Of a stretch of DNA of 64,000 nt, positions 1-8,738 are shown piece after piece. The position numbers were made by a program, and so were the translations under genes. The notes beneath the pieces were generated by a model that saw only the letters and a list, made by a program, of their open reading frames with translations, did no database searches and was not told the origin of the DNA. Each line of letters opens with the position of its first letter. Within the stretch, counting starts at the first letter, position 1. Source of the stretch: Vagococcus jeotgali (GTDB taxonomy: Bacteria; Bacillota; Bacilli; Lactobacillales; Vagococcaceae); assembly GCF_035918315.1 (NCBI RefSeq), contig NZ_CP142146.1, positions 1,116,001-1,180,000 on the forward strand, written 5' to 3'.

Positions 1-292
1 AACCCAGCCCATCTTGTACTAAACAAGCAGTCGATGGTGTCGCCTCATCTGAGGTCATAGTAGCTACAATAATAAAATCAACATCCTTTGTATTTGCTTT
101 TTGAAGTAGAATCTTGCCTACTTCAGTAGCTAAACTAGAAGTGCTCTCATCTATAGCTACTCGTCTTTCTTTAATACCTGTTCTGGAATAAATCCATTCA
201 TCACTCGTATCTAAAATGGCTTCTAAATCACTATTGCTGACTACCTTAGTCGGTAGAACATGTGCGACTTGTGTGATTTTAGGATAAAGCAT
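1..292 (-). CDS. fabH: 3-oxoacyl-ACP synthase III (FabH), partial
   Basis: FabH condenses acetyl-CoA with malonyl-ACP to start type II fatty acid synthesis in the cytosol. Only the first 97 codons are present; the gene runs off the left edge. Reading the minus strand from the ATG at 292 gives DEWIYSRTGIKERR (residues 31-44) and STACLVQ (87-93), both typical of the FabH amino end. The catalytic Cys, His and Asn would lie beyond the edge. It starts 16 bases after the end of fabT, so the two are very likely cotranscribed and repressed together by FabT. Confidence 0.93.
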   Translation of the reverse strand, partial: MLYPKITQVAHVLPTKVVSNSDLEAILDTSDEWIYSRTGIKERRVAIDESTSSLATEVGKILLQKANTKDVDFIIVATMTSDEATPSTACLVQDGLG

Positions 293-308
293 GCTGTTAC
301 TCCTAACT

Positions 309-749
309 TTAATAGTATTGTTTCAAGAACTTATGAAGGCTACCTAACCCTTTCATTAAAGCCTCTTTCTCATCTTGGCTCATCTCTTCTAATGCTGCTT
401 TTACCATACTTTTGTGAAAATGTTGATGCGCCCGGTAAAATAACCTTCCTCGGTTAGTTAATTGCAACCTGACAATTCGTCTATCTTCTTCACTCCTAAC
501 ACGTTCTACATAACCTTTTTTAACCAAATTATTGATTGCCACAGTCAAAGTTCCTACAGTGATTGACAGTGATTTTGCTACTTCACCAGTTGTTCTTTTT
601 TCCCTCATACCAATTGCTTCGATAGTATGCATTTCTTTAATCGATAAATCTGAAAAGTCACCTTTTTTTAATTCCGTTTCTTCAATCGTCAAAATATCAT
701 TAAATACCCTGATTAATTGATCGTTAACTAAATCTATGTGCTTATCCAT
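309..749 (-). CDS. fabT: MarR-family fatty acid synthesis repressor FabT
   Basis: A 146-residue winged-helix protein of the MarR family. The DNA-binding part (about residues 45-100) contains TGEVAKSLSITVGTLTVAIN as recognition region and a wing with RSEEDRRIVRL. FabT in streptococci and enterococci represses the fab genes when acyl-ACP is plentiful. The identification rests on the MarR fold, the position directly before fabH, and two copies of the FabT palindrome over its own promoter. The ATG at 749 has AGAGG nine bases upstream. Confidence 0.9.
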   Translation of the reverse strand: MDKHIDLVNDQLIRVFNDILTIEETELKKGDFSDLSIKEMHTIEAIGMREKRTTGEVAKSLSITVGTLTVAINNLVKKGYVERVRSEEDRRIVRLQLTNRGRLFYRAHQHFHKSMVKAALEEMSQDEKEALMKGLGSLHKFLKQYY

Positions 750-774
750 TCTTATATACCTCTTTCTCGAATTG

Positions 775-803
775 TTTGATAATCAAATCATTTGATATTC
801 AAA
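775..803 (-). promoter_or_regulatory. Two tandem FabT operator boxes
   Basis: TTTGATAATCAAA (775-787) is a perfect palindrome and TTTGATATTCAAA (791-803) is nearly so. Both fit the known FabT box core TTTGATnATCAAA. They sit 16 bases apart centre to centre, between the -10 hexamer and the fabT start, where a bound repressor would block transcription. This is the expected autoregulatory layout of fabT. Confidence 0.85.
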
Positions 804-831
804 CTATATACAAAACTCATTTTAAATGCAA
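803..831 (-). promoter_or_regulatory. Promoter of fabT-fabH
   Basis: On the minus strand TTGCAT (826-831) and TATAGT (803-808) are separated by 17 bases, a good sigma-A type promoter. The -10 hexamer abuts the upstream FabT box. Confidence 0.7.
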
Positions 832-901
832 GCCTTTTTTAAATTAATTTTTTCTAATATTGACAAAAACATGTGATAACCCTTGATTTAACAATAAAAA
901 A

Positions 902-933
902 AAAGAAAAGAAATTAACTCATTTCTTTTCTTT
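902..933 (-). terminator. Terminator of the YitT gene
   Basis: A 13-base-pair stem (902-914 with 921-933) with a 6-base loop overlaps the last codons of the YitT gene and, on the minus strand, is followed by a run of T. The stem is AT-rich but perfect. Confidence 0.7.
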
Positions 934-1822
934 CAGCTTTAAATTTCTTCTGATCATCCTGACTCCAAAACTGTCCATAAACATTTTGAGTCGGTAAAAT
1001 ATTAATAAAAGCATTAGCATCTGCATTATAGACAGCCTGTTCTAAATCATATAATTCATAACGAGAAATCACCATCATAATAACTGAGACATCTTTTCTT
1101 GTATAAACACCTTTACCAGGCAACATCGTCATACCGCGAACAATTTCCTGTTGAATAGAAAAAATAACTTCTTCTGGTTTTCCAGTCATAATAAAAGCAG
1201 TGACTTTTTGGTGACTTGTGTGAATTTTATCCACCACTTGAGTCGTACAAAAAATTGAAATAATGGTATAAAGAGCAGATTCCCAACTAAAAATAAAGCC
1301 GGCAGCTGCAATAATGAATAAATTAATCATAAACATTAAAGAACCCACTGAGCGCCCTGTCGTTTTTGACAATACTAAAGAAACAATATCCATACCACCA
1401 GTACTAAATCCATATTTCATCGTCATACCAACAGCAATACCTGTTAATACCCCACCAACAATAGCATTCATTAAAGGATTATCGGTCACTTGGGACTCAG
1501 GTATAAAAATTGTCATAATCGTTACAGATAGCACTGTCAATAAACTTAAAATCGTAGAAGATTTACCAAGCTTAATCCAACCTAAAATGGCAATGGGGAT
1601 ATTTAAAATGAAGATTAAAATCCCTGTCCCAATATTAATACCAAACATCTCACCTAATGTACTAGAAATTAACTGAGCGATACCATTGACTCCAGCTGAA
1701 AAGACATTAGCTGGGATTAAAAACATATTTAATCCAACGGCAATTGCCAAACCTGTAAAAATTATAATTAAAATTTGCTTAAATAATTCATTTTTACGAT
1801 ATGCTTCTGTAATATTCCCCAC
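914..1822 (-). CDS. YitT family membrane protein (DUF161/DUF2179)
   Basis: A 302-residue integral membrane protein of the YitT family, whose biochemical function is not established. The first 205 or so residues hold about five to six hydrophobic spans; the last 90 form the soluble DUF2179 domain (motif MLPGKGVYTRKDVSVIMMVI, about residues 232-251) found in this family. Start is a GTG at 1822: AAGGAGG lies 8 bases upstream, and no ATG is better placed. It is monocistronic, with its own terminator at the stop. Confidence 0.85.
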   Translation of the reverse strand: MGNITEAYRKNELFKQILIIIFTGLAIAVGLNMFLIPANVFSAGVNGIAQLISSTLGEMFGINIGTGILIFILNIPIAILGWIKLGKSSTILSLLTVLSVTIMTIFIPESQVTDNPLMNAIVGGVLTGIAVGMTMKYGFSTGGMDIVSLVLSKTTGRSVGSLMFMINLFIIAAAGFIFSWESALYTIISIFCTTQVVDKIHTSHQKVTAFIMTGKPEEVIFSIQQEIVRGMTMLPGKGVYTRKDVSVIMMVISRYELYDLEQAVYNADANAFINILPTQNVYGQFWSQDDQKKFKAERKEMS

Positions 1823-1848
1823 AAAAACATCCTCCTTACCTTCACAAC

Positions 1849-2595
1849 TTATTTTGTCATAAACCCTTGAGATTCAATATCTTCTTTAGCTCTCATACGT
1901 TTTAATGGTTTTCTATTCATAGATTGACTCACTTGATTAGTGAAAGAATCGACTCTTTTACTTGTATCTCGTAAATCATAATACTCAGTTACTGATGCAT
2001 CATAATCAACAAGTTCTTTTGTGTAATTATCAAACCTTTTATAAGTTTCTTTATGAAACATCACATCTTTTTTTAGACGAGGTTTCAATTGTGGCTCTTG
2101 ATCTGGGTAACCCATTGCTAAACCTAAAACTGCAAAAGTAAGTTCAGGTAAATCTAACAAGTCAATCACAGCTTGATTATCATTTAAAATACTTCCTAAA
2201 AAGACCGTTCCAAGACCTATACTCTCAGCTGCTAGGTTGACATTTTGAGCAGCTAAAATAGCATCAGTTGAAGCAGACATGTAGCGTTCCATATTATGTA
2301 AAATAGCTGTGTCTTGATGATGTTCTTTTGCAATTTGCTGGTTACGGTACTGATCAGCTATAAAAATAAAAATATGACTAGCTTGTGCAACATAAGGCTG
2401 GTTACATATCTTTGCTAATTTTTCTTTCTTTTCTTTTGACTCAAGACAAATGATACTATAAGCTTGTAAAAAATTACTAGTGGCGGTGTGTCTTGCCACA
2501 TCTACTAATAAATCAATCGTCGAATCAGTTATCTTTTCCGTAGTGAATTGACGAATACTCCTGTGATTTAATTGCGTTTTGATTGTTTCATTCAC
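1849..2595 (-). CDS. NfrA/Frp-type NADPH-dependent FMN nitroreductase
   Basis: A flavin reductase/nitroreductase of about 248 residues; members of this family use NADPH and FMN to reduce flavins, quinones, nitro compounds or disulfides. The amino end NETIKTQLNHRSIRQF carries the family's HRSIRxF FMN phosphate-binding motif. AAESIGLGTVFLGSI and LPELTFAVLGLAMGYP are the typical central motifs. I place the start at GTG 2595 rather than ATG 2613, because that ATG is immediately followed by AAAGGGTG, a ribosome binding site ideally spaced (7 bases) from the GTG, and because family members begin MNE-like. Substrate is not predictable. Confidence 0.85.
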   Translation of the reverse strand: MNETIKTQLNHRSIRQFTTEKITDSTIDLLVDVARHTATSNFLQAYSIICLESKEKKEKLAKICNQPYVAQASHIFIFIADQYRNQQIAKEHHQDTAILHNMERYMSASTDAILAAQNVNLAAESIGLGTVFLGSILNDNQAVIDLLDLPELTFAVLGLAMGYPDQEPQLKPRLKKDVMFHKETYKRFDNYTKELVDYDASVTEYYDLRDTSKRVDSFTNQVSQSMNRKPLKRMRAKEDIESQGFMTK

Positions 2596-2684
2596 ATTAA
2601 AACACCCTTTCATTTCTAAAAATAATACTATCCACAGTATAACATTCCTTTTTTAAAAAGATACTAAAATCTAGCACAAAAAAA

Positions 2685-2710
2685 TCAGTCGCTTCATGCA
2701 AAGCGACTGA
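2685..2710 (-). terminator. Terminator of pheST
   Basis: Perfect 10-base-pair stem TCAGTCGCTT / AAGCGACTGA with loop CATGCA just after the pheT stop. On the minus strand it is followed by seven T. Confidence 0.9.
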
Positions 2711-2717
2711 ATTATTA

Positions 2718-5135
2718 CTACCTAACTTCAATACCTAAATCAGCTATTAAAGCTCCTTCTATCTTAGCCATGACACTTGTGATATCTTCATCGACTAGTG
2801 TTGCCGCATCATTTCTGAATATTAATGAATAAGCCAGTGATTTTTTATCTTCACCTAATTTTTCACCAGTATACAAGTCAAATAATTGAATCGATGTTAA
2901 ATATTTACCACCTTTACTTTCAATCACATCAATAATTTGTTGATGAGTCACTTCCTTATTAGCAAGTAATGCGATGTCACGCTTAATTGAAGGGTATTTT
3001 CCAACTTCTTTATAAGAGATAGTTTCTGGAACGGATTCAAATAATAATTCCAAATCAATTTCAGCGACATAAGTTTCCTTTAAATCCATCTCTTTACTCA
3101 TCCCTGGATGAACTTGACCTAAAAATCCAATATGAGTATCGCCAATTAAAATATTAGCTGTACGTCCTGGGTGCATCTCTTTCATATCACTTGTTTGAGC
3201 ATAACGAACTATCTCTGTCATTCCTAAGAAATTAAAGACACTTTCTACCACACCTTTTAATGTATAAAAATCAACAACCTCTACATTTGTTTGCCAATCT
3301 GCCTTGTTCCAAACACCTGTCATAGCAATACCTAAATGTTTGCTCTCTTTTGGCAATTCAGATTTATTAGACCAATCAAAGACATTTCCTACTTCATATA
3401 AAGCAACACCTGAAGCTTTTCTAGCCATATTATAAGCAACATCTTGTAACAAGCCACTTGTAATACTTTGACGCAAGACAGAATGCTCCTCACTCATTGG
3501 TAAATCAAGCTCTACGACATTAGCCTTATCAACAGCAAATTCTTTTGCCAAAATTGGTGTTGTTAGAGCATAACTAATCGCCTCAGTTAAGCCTTCATTT
3601 TCTAGTAAATGACGAATTGAACGTAGTGTTTGTTGTTCAAACGTTAACTTACCAGGAAGAGACTCTCCACTTGGCAGAGTTGATGGTAAGTTATCATAAC
3701 CATAAATACGAGCAACCTCTTCAATTAAATCAGCTGGAATTGTAATATCCCATCTACGTAGAGGAATTGTTACAGCAAATAATTCATCTGTTAAAACAAC
3801 TTTAAAGCCTAATTGATTAAAAATGGCCTCTACTTCTTCTAGAGATAAAGTTGTTCCTAAAGATTTATTAATTTTAGTCAATGTAATCTCAACGGTTGGT
3901 TCAACAGGTTTTTCTCCTTCTACTAAAGCCTCACCAGTGACCACAGTTCCCCCACTAAGTTCTGCCATTAAATTAGCAGAAAATTCGCTAGCATCACGAA
4001 TTACTGACCAGTTTAAACCACGTTCAAAACGACGACTAGATTCACTTGATAAACCTAAACGACGAGCTGTACGACGGATTAAAGTAGGTTCAAAGACAGC
4101 TGTTTCAAGGGCTACAGTTGTCGTGTTATTTGTAATTTCAGTATCCATTCCACCCATCACACCTGCTAAGGCAATGGCTTGTTTACCATCTGTGATGACT
4201 AAATTATCAGGAGTTAGCGGACGTTCTACTTCATCAAGAGTTGTTAGCATCTCACCTTCAATTGCTCGCCTAACAAAAATTTCTTTTTGTTCCAATTTAT
4301 CATAATCAAAGGCATGTTGAGGTTGACCAAATAATAATAAGGTGTAATTTGTAACATCAACAATATTATTAATCGGGCGAATCCCTTCATTCATCAGCCT
4401 AGTTTGTAACCACATTGGACTTTCTTTGACTGTCACATTTTTAATGACACGCATGCCATAAGAAGGTGTATCTTCTTCGTTTTCAATGCTTACTTTAACA
4501 CAATCCTCAATGTTAACTGTCGCATCTTCTTCTATAGAAATTTTTGGTAAGTTTAATTCTCTATTGTAAATGGCAGCAACTTCATAGGCTACACCAATCA
4601 TACTTAGAGCATCTGCTCTATTTGGTGTAACAGATAATTCAATGATCGCATCATCCATAGCTAAATAAGGATACACATCATCTCCTGGCACTGCCTCACT
4701 TGGTAACACATAAATACCATCTGCATATTCTTTTGGAACTACACTGGCAGATATCCCTAATTCATCAAGAGAGCAAATCATACCAAGAGAAACTTCCCCG
4801 CGCATCTTACCTTTTTTAATTTTAACATTACCAGCAATTCTTGAGTTTGGTAAGGCTACTATCACATTTTGTCCTGCTGAAATATTAGGTGCCCCGCAAA
4901 CAATTTGGTAAGGCTCATCTTCACCAACATCGACTTGACAAATTGATAAGTGATCACTATCTGGATGCGGCATACAATCTAATACATGGCCGACTACAAT
5001 TTTCTTTAATCCCTCTTGTGGAATTGTAATATCTTCTACTTCAATTCCAGAACGAGACATCTTATCTGATAATTCTTCTGGGGAAATCCCCTTTAAATCA
5101 ACTAATTCTTCTAACCATTTATATGATACTAACAT
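2718..5135 (-). CDS. pheT: Phenylalanine--tRNA ligase beta subunit
   Basis: The 805-residue beta chain of the alpha2-beta2 enzyme that charges tRNA-Phe. In order: an OB-fold tRNA-binding domain (about residues 39-150, with MPHPDSDHLSICQVDVG), the B3/B4 editing domain (about 200-390, with LSVTPNRADALSMIGVA just before it), the B5 domain (about 400-475), the catalytic-like core, and the ferredoxin-like anticodon-binding domain at the end (about 710-805, starting near KYPSIKRDIALL). Length is normal. It starts 4 bases after pheS ends, so the two are cotranscribed and translationally close. Confidence 0.97.
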   Translation of the reverse strand: MLVSYKWLEELVDLKGISPEELSDKMSRSGIEVEDITIPQEGLKKIVVGHVLDCMPHPDSDHLSICQVDVGEDEPYQIVCGAPNISAGQNVIVALPNSRIAGNVKIKKGKMRGEVSLGMICSLDELGISASVVPKEYADGIYVLPSEAVPGDDVYPYLAMDDAIIELSVTPNRADALSMIGVAYEVAAIYNRELNLPKISIEEDATVNIEDCVKVSIENEEDTPSYGMRVIKNVTVKESPMWLQTRLMNEGIRPINNIVDVTNYTLLLFGQPQHAFDYDKLEQKEIFVRRAIEGEMLTTLDEVERPLTPDNLVITDGKQAIALAGVMGGMDTEITNNTTTVALETAVFEPTLIRRTARRLGLSSESSRRFERGLNWSVIRDASEFSANLMAELSGGTVVTGEALVEGEKPVEPTVEITLTKINKSLGTTLSLEEVEAIFNQLGFKVVLTDELFAVTIPLRRWDITIPADLIEEVARIYGYDNLPSTLPSGESLPGKLTFEQQTLRSIRHLLENEGLTEAISYALTTPILAKEFAVDKANVVELDLPMSEEHSVLRQSITSGLLQDVAYNMARKASGVALYEVGNVFDWSNKSELPKESKHLGIAMTGVWNKADWQTNVEVVDFYTLKGVVESVFNFLGMTEIVRYAQTSDMKEMHPGRTANILIGDTHIGFLGQVHPGMSKEMDLKETYVAEIDLELLFESVPETISYKEVGKYPSIKRDIALLANKEVTHQQIIDVIESKGGKYLTSIQLFDLYTGEKLGEDKKSLAYSLIFRNDAATLVDEDITSVMAKIEGALIADLGIEVR

Positions 5136-5139
5136 CTGA

Positions 5140-6186
5140 TTACCCCTTTACCTTAAATTGTTCTAAAAAGCGAATATCATTTTGATAAAAATTACGAATA
5201 TCATTCACGCCATATTTCAGCATAGCAACACGGTCTGGTCCTAAACCAAAAGCAAATCCACTATATTTTTCAGAATCTACTCCTGACATTTCTAGAACAC
5301 TTGGATGAACAATTCCTGCTCCTAAGATTTCAATCCAACCAGTGTGTTTACAAACATTACAACCCTTACCACCACACTTAAAACAGCTAATATCTACCTC
5401 AACAGAAGGTTCTGTGAATGGGAAGTAACTTGGACGAAGACGAAGTTTTCGGTCTTCACCAAATAGTTTTTTAAGTAATACTTCAAGTGTCCCTTTTAAA
5501 TCAGCCATAGTGATGTTCTCATCAATCACTAACCCTTCAATTTGATGGAACTGATGTGAATGAGTCGCATCATCACTATCACGACGATAGACTTTACCTG
5601 GACTAATCATACGAAGTGGTGCTTTTGTAAAATCATGTTTCTCCATTGTGCGAGCTTGGACTGGTGATGTATGAGTTCTAAGTAGCATATCTTCAGTTAT
5701 GTAAAAGGTATCTTGCATATCACGAGCTGGATGATCTTTTGGTAAGTTCATTCGCTCAAAGTTGTAATAATCTTTTTCAACTTCATAGCCTTCAATAATT
5801 TCATAGCCTAGACCTAAAAAGACATCTTCAATTTCTTCCATAACTTGAGTTAAAATGTGTGGTGTTCCATTATTTAACTCTTTACCAGGTAAGGTAACAT
5901 CAATTGTCTCATTTAAGAGAGCTTCATTCATCGCTTTTGTCTCTAACATTTCTTTTTTCGCTTCAAGTGCCTCAGTTAATGTATCACGTACCTCATTAGC
6001 TAAACTACCTACAACAGGTCGCATCTCAGGTGATAGATCTTTCATACCACGTAAAACTTCAGTCATTGACCCTTTTTTACCTAATGTGCTCACACGAATA
6101 GTATTTAACTCATCTAGTGTTGTTGCCTGCTCAATTTTAACTAATGTCGTACTTTTTAATGACTCTAATGTTTCTTTGATCTCCAT
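5140..6186 (-). CDS. pheS: Phenylalanine--tRNA ligase alpha subunit
   Basis: Catalytic alpha chain of phenylalanyl-tRNA synthetase, a class II enzyme. It shows an amino-terminal coiled coil (about residues 1-85), motif 2 around [16 protein letters not shown], and motif 3 [16 protein letters not shown] near the end. There is also a [16 protein letters not shown] cysteine cluster between them. I choose ATG 6186 over ATG 6195: the upstream ATG lies inside the ribosome binding site AAAGGATGG. Expression is controlled by the T-box leader upstream. Confidence 0.96.
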   Translation of the reverse strand: MEIKETLESLKSTTLVKIEQATTLDELNTIRVSTLGKKGSMTEVLRGMKDLSPEMRPVVGSLANEVRDTLTEALEAKKEMLETKAMNEALLNETIDVTLPGKELNNGTPHILTQVMEEIEDVFLGLGYEIIEGYEVEKDYYNFERMNLPKDHPARDMQDTFYITEDMLLRTHTSPVQARTMEKHDFTKAPLRMISPGKVYRRDSDDATHSHQFHQIEGLVIDENITMADLKGTLEVLLKKLFGEDRKLRLRPSYFPFTEPSVEVDISCFKCGGKGCNVCKHTGWIEILGAGIVHPSVLEMSGVDSEKYSGFAFGLGPDRVAMLKYGVNDIRNFYQNDIRFLEQFKVKG

Positions 6187-6204
6187 ATTTTCCATCCTTT
6201 CTCA

Positions 6205-6447
6205 TAAAAAAAAGACACCGCTCCGTGTAAAAGGAACGATGTCTCGTGGTACCATCCAAATTTCATACTAAAAAGTATCTCTCTTTGTTAACGATGGCAT
6301 CACCGGTTTGCTTAGCAAACAACTAAGGAAGTGAACTTCACTTAACTATTTTTCAACTTGCTTTCAGTCTACGACAAGTCTCCCTGATGAAAAATGGCTT
6401 AAGTTACTCTTTTCCTTTAACGTTTTTTATTTATTGTCATCAGTCTA
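6205..6447 (-). promoter_or_regulatory. T-box leader (tRNA-Phe sensing) of pheST
   Basis: The 240-base leader holds the hallmark T-box sequence TGGTACCACGAGAC on the minus strand (6241-6254), followed by a strong terminator: a 12-base-pair stem (6213-6224 with 6233-6244) and eight T. The T-box segment overlaps the 5' arm of that terminator, as needed for the terminator/antiterminator switch. An upstream region with a TTC triplet in GAAGTTCACTTCC (about 6330) could be the Phe specifier. Uncharged tRNA-Phe is expected to stabilise the antiterminator and turn on pheST. Confidence 0.92.
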
Positions 6448-6470
6448 CAAGAAAAATGACAACTCGTCAA
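6442..6470 (-). promoter_or_regulatory. Promoter of the T-box/pheST transcript
   Basis: TTGACG (6465-6470) and TAGACT (6442-6447) on the minus strand with a 17-base spacer, about 200 bases ahead of the T-box switch. It lies just after the end of the HxlR gene. Confidence 0.75.
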
Positions 6471-6472
6471 GG

Positions 6473-6808
6473 CTACACTGTTAGCCAGTCCTCGCCCCAC
6501 TTTTGAATTTCTAGCATGACAGGTCTTAAGGCTTGGCCTTTCTTTGTTAAAGAATAATCAATTCGCTTTTTCTCTGTTGGATGCTCTTTTCTTATTACAA
6601 CTTGTTTTTCTTCTAATTCTTTTAATCTCTCTACAAGAACCCTATCACTTACTTCAGGTATTTTATTAGCTAATTCAACAAAACGTTGGGGACCATCTTC
6701 TAATAACACATCAATAATCAAACCATTCCATTTTTTTCCAAGAATTTCAAATGTCTTCTCAAATTTTGGACAAATCTGAAATTTTCTTTTTTCGCATGGA
6801 TTCATCAT
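6473..6808 (-). CDS. HxlR-family winged-helix transcriptional regulator
   Basis: A 111-residue HxlR-type regulator. The DNA-binding fold spans nearly the whole protein, with the family signature ILGKKWNGLIIDVLL, then FVELANKIPEVSDRVLVERL (recognition region) and IDYSLTKKGQAL (wing). Two cysteines (C5 and C12) sit near the amino end; several HxlR proteins sense thiol-reactive compounds through such a cysteine, but that is only a possibility here. Neighbours give no clear target. A strong AGGAGGGG precedes two ATG codons at 6808 and 6805. Confidence 0.88.
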   Translation of the reverse strand: MMNPCEKRKFQICPKFEKTFEILGKKWNGLIIDVLLEDGPQRFVELANKIPEVSDRVLVERLKELEEKQVVIRKEHPTEKKRIDYSLTKKGQALRPVMLEIQKWGEDWLTV

Positions 6809-6876
6809 TTTCCCCTCCTTACTTATTTATAGTATAAAACAAAAAGCTGACAAAGGCTATCTGTCAGCTTACACTT

Positions 6877-7377
6877 TTATAGGTGAATCATATGTGAATA
6901 GTTTCCTGCTTTTTTCTTAAATTTTTGGTAAAGCGGTTTAACAACTTCTTCACAAGCACAGTATTTATCCACTAAAGTCACAATATAACTTTCTTTGTAC
7001 TTCGGTGGGGCAATGGTTGCACCAAACATGTGCTTCACAATAATATCTTCTTCTAAAGGTGAAATATCTGTTAATTTTTTTGCATTCTCTAAAGCTATTC
7101 TTGGATGAACATAAGCATGAGTTCCCTCACCCATCTTTGTATCTCGCCAGTCATAATAAAACAAGTCATGTAAAAGACCAGCTCTAGCTGTGGCACGCTT
7201 ATCACCACCAAATTTTTTAGCTAATAAGTAACTTTTATAAGATACTTGAATTGAATGATCTAATCGATTGGAGTAATGGTGTTGGGTAAATTCTTTTAAC
7301 TTTTGGACATCTTCTGTATAAATTAAGTCTTCAACTAATGCAATGTATTCATCATCATTTTGCCATTTTAAAGTCAT
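6877..7377 (-). CDS. HD-domain hydrolase-like protein
   Basis: A 166-residue protein with the HD metal-dependent hydrolase fold. The metal-binding residues appear in order as H in RLDHSIQVSY (about 40), HD in GLLHDLFYYDW (about 70), H in YVHPRIALENA, and D in LVDKYCACEE. Family members hydrolyse phosphate esters or nucleotides, but the substrate cannot be told from sequence. It stands alone between the HxlR gene and the TrmH methylase gene. GGAAAG lies 8 bases before the ATG. Confidence 0.78.
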   Translation of the reverse strand: MTLKWQNDDEYIALVEDLIYTEDVQKLKEFTQHHYSNRLDHSIQVSYKSYLLAKKFGGDKRATARAGLLHDLFYYDWRDTKMGEGTHAYVHPRIALENAKKLTDISPLEEDIIVKHMFGATIAPPKYKESYIVTLVDKYCACEEVVKPLYQKFKKKAGNYSHMIHL

Positions 7378-7494
7378 CGTATCACTTTCCTTCTATAAGC
7401 CCTAACTTCTCCAATTCCTCACTCATCATAACAATTACAATTAAGCTTGTCGACATTTAAGAATGAAATTAATAATTTTATAATATTTAAAGGA

Positions 7495-8259
7495 CTAAAA
7501 GTGAAACATAAGTATACCAGCAGCGACCGCTACGTTTAAAGATTCTGATAGACCCTTCATTGGGATATAGATTTTTTTATCTACAACTGCTAGAAGTTGT
7601 GGTGATACACCTTGCCCTTCATTTCCCATGATAATAGCTGTTGGTGTCTGTCTATTTAGCTCTTTAAATGACATAGCTTGTGAATCTAAAGCAGAAGCGA
7701 CAACTAATAATCCCTTTTCTCTCGCTTCTTTTGTCCACCTCACTAAATCAATGTGTGACAAAATATTAATATGAAATTGACTACCTTGCATAGCACGCTG
7801 TACTTTAGAGGCATATAAATCGGTCGTGCCTATACCTAAAACAACTGTTGAAAATCCTGCTGCATCAGCCGTTCTAATCATTGTTCCTAAATTACCTGGG
7901 TCTTGAATGTTATCTAGAAGTAAATAATGTTGTTGTGTATCTAATATATCAAACTCTTGTTGCTTCTTCACAACAGCAATTATTTCTTGGGGTGTTGGTA
8001 ATTCTGATAAGTCTTTTAATAATTTATGAGGAATAATCACACATTTTTCATCCTCAATTCTAGAAATCAATTGACTATACTTAATTAATCCCTCTTCAGT
8101 TGTGATAATCCAAGCAATATCTGCATGATAATCAAGTGCTTCCTCAACAAGATGCTCACCTTCAATCAAATAGGTTTGTGTCTCATCACGAAATTTCTTT
8201 TTATGTAATTTTTTTATTTGTTTCATCCACTGGTTAGATGCTGATTCAATTATTTTCAT
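7495..8259 (-). CDS. TrmH/SpoU-family RNA 2'-O-methyltransferase
   Basis: A 254-residue SPOUT methyltransferase that transfers a methyl group from S-adenosylmethionine to a ribose 2'-OH in rRNA or tRNA. An amino-terminal substrate-binding domain (to about 100) is followed by the knotted catalytic domain with motif 1 NIQDPGNLGTMIRTADAAGF, motif 2 IIMGNEGQGVS and motif 3 IPMKGLSESLNVAVAAGIL. The knot motifs are intact. The target nucleotide is unknown. It is divergent from acylphosphatase, the usual neighbour in related genomes. ATG 8259 has AGGAGG 7 bases upstream. Confidence 0.9.
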   Translation of the reverse strand: MKIIESASNQWMKQIKKLHKKKFRDETQTYLIEGEHLVEEALDYHADIAWIITTEEGLIKYSQLISRIEDEKCVIIPHKLLKDLSELPTPQEIIAVVKKQQEFDILDTQQHYLLLDNIQDPGNLGTMIRTADAAGFSTVVLGIGTTDLYASKVQRAMQGSQFHINILSHIDLVRWTKEAREKGLLVVASALDSQAMSFKELNRQTPTAIIMGNEGQGVSPQLLAVVDKKIYIPMKGLSESLNVAVAAGILMFHF

Positions 8260-8332
8260 CAAAACCCTCCTAATTCTCCTGTATTATATCAGATTTTTAT
8301 AAAATTTTACTGTTTAAGTTTCTAAAAAACGC

Positions 8333-8338
8333 TATAAT
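8333..8338 (+). promoter_or_regulatory. -10 element of the acyP promoter
   Basis: A perfect TATAAT stands 31 bases ahead of the acyP ATG, in the region between the divergent TrmH and acyP genes. No good -35 is visible. Confidence 0.5.
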
Positions 8339-8369
8339 AAGCATAAATATAAAGAAAGGATGCATATAA

Positions 8370-8639
8370 ATGAAAATTTCAATGACTGTCTACGGACGAG
8401 TTCAAGGTGTTGCATTTCGCTATATGACAAAACTATTAGCTGATGAGCTAAATATTTATGGTATTGTGACAAACCAAATAGATGGCAGTGTTTATATTGA
8501 GGCCAATGGTGATAAACTAAATATTCAACAATTCATTGAAGAAGTCAAAAAATCTCCGGCACCAATGGGTAGAGTTGATGATTACAAAATTAATTTCGAT
8601 CCTGATTTTAAAGACTACACGTCATTCAAGATTGTCTAG
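8370..8639 (+). CDS. acyP: Acylphosphatase
   Basis: An 89-residue acylphosphatase, hydrolysing carboxyl-phosphate mixed anhydrides such as acetyl or 1,3-bisphosphoglycerate. It shows the phosphate-binding loop YGRVQGVAFRYM with the catalytic Arg (R17 in this numbering) and the catalytic Asn in IVTNQIDGSV. Length is normal. AAAGGATG precedes the ATG. yidC follows 99 bases downstream with its own promoter. Confidence 0.95.
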   Translation: MKISMTVYGRVQGVAFRYMTKLLADELNIYGIVTNQIDGSVYIEANGDKLNIQQFIEEVKKSPAPMGRVDDYKINFDPDFKDYTSFKIV

Positions 8640-8664
8640 AAAAGGTAATTTATTCATAAAGTGA

Positions 8665-8693
8665 TTGAATTATCAAATATAATTCGATATAGT
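8665..8693 (+). promoter_or_regulatory. Promoter of yidC
   Basis: TTGAAT (8665-8670) and TATAGT (8688-8693) with a 17-base spacer, 45 bases ahead of the yidC start. Confidence 0.65.
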
Positions 8694-8738
8694 ATATCAT
8701 ATGTAGATTTTCAGATATTAAAGAAAAGGAAGAACCAA

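Noticed and set aside
3823-4305. A 160-codon open frame on the plus strand
   Set aside because: It lies wholly opposite pheT, has no ribosome binding site, and its translation lacks any family pattern; it is a shadow of the pheT codons.
8661-8738. Upstream in-frame extension of yidC
   Set aside because: It covers the -35/-10 promoter and puts a hydrophilic stretch before a normal lipoprotein signal.
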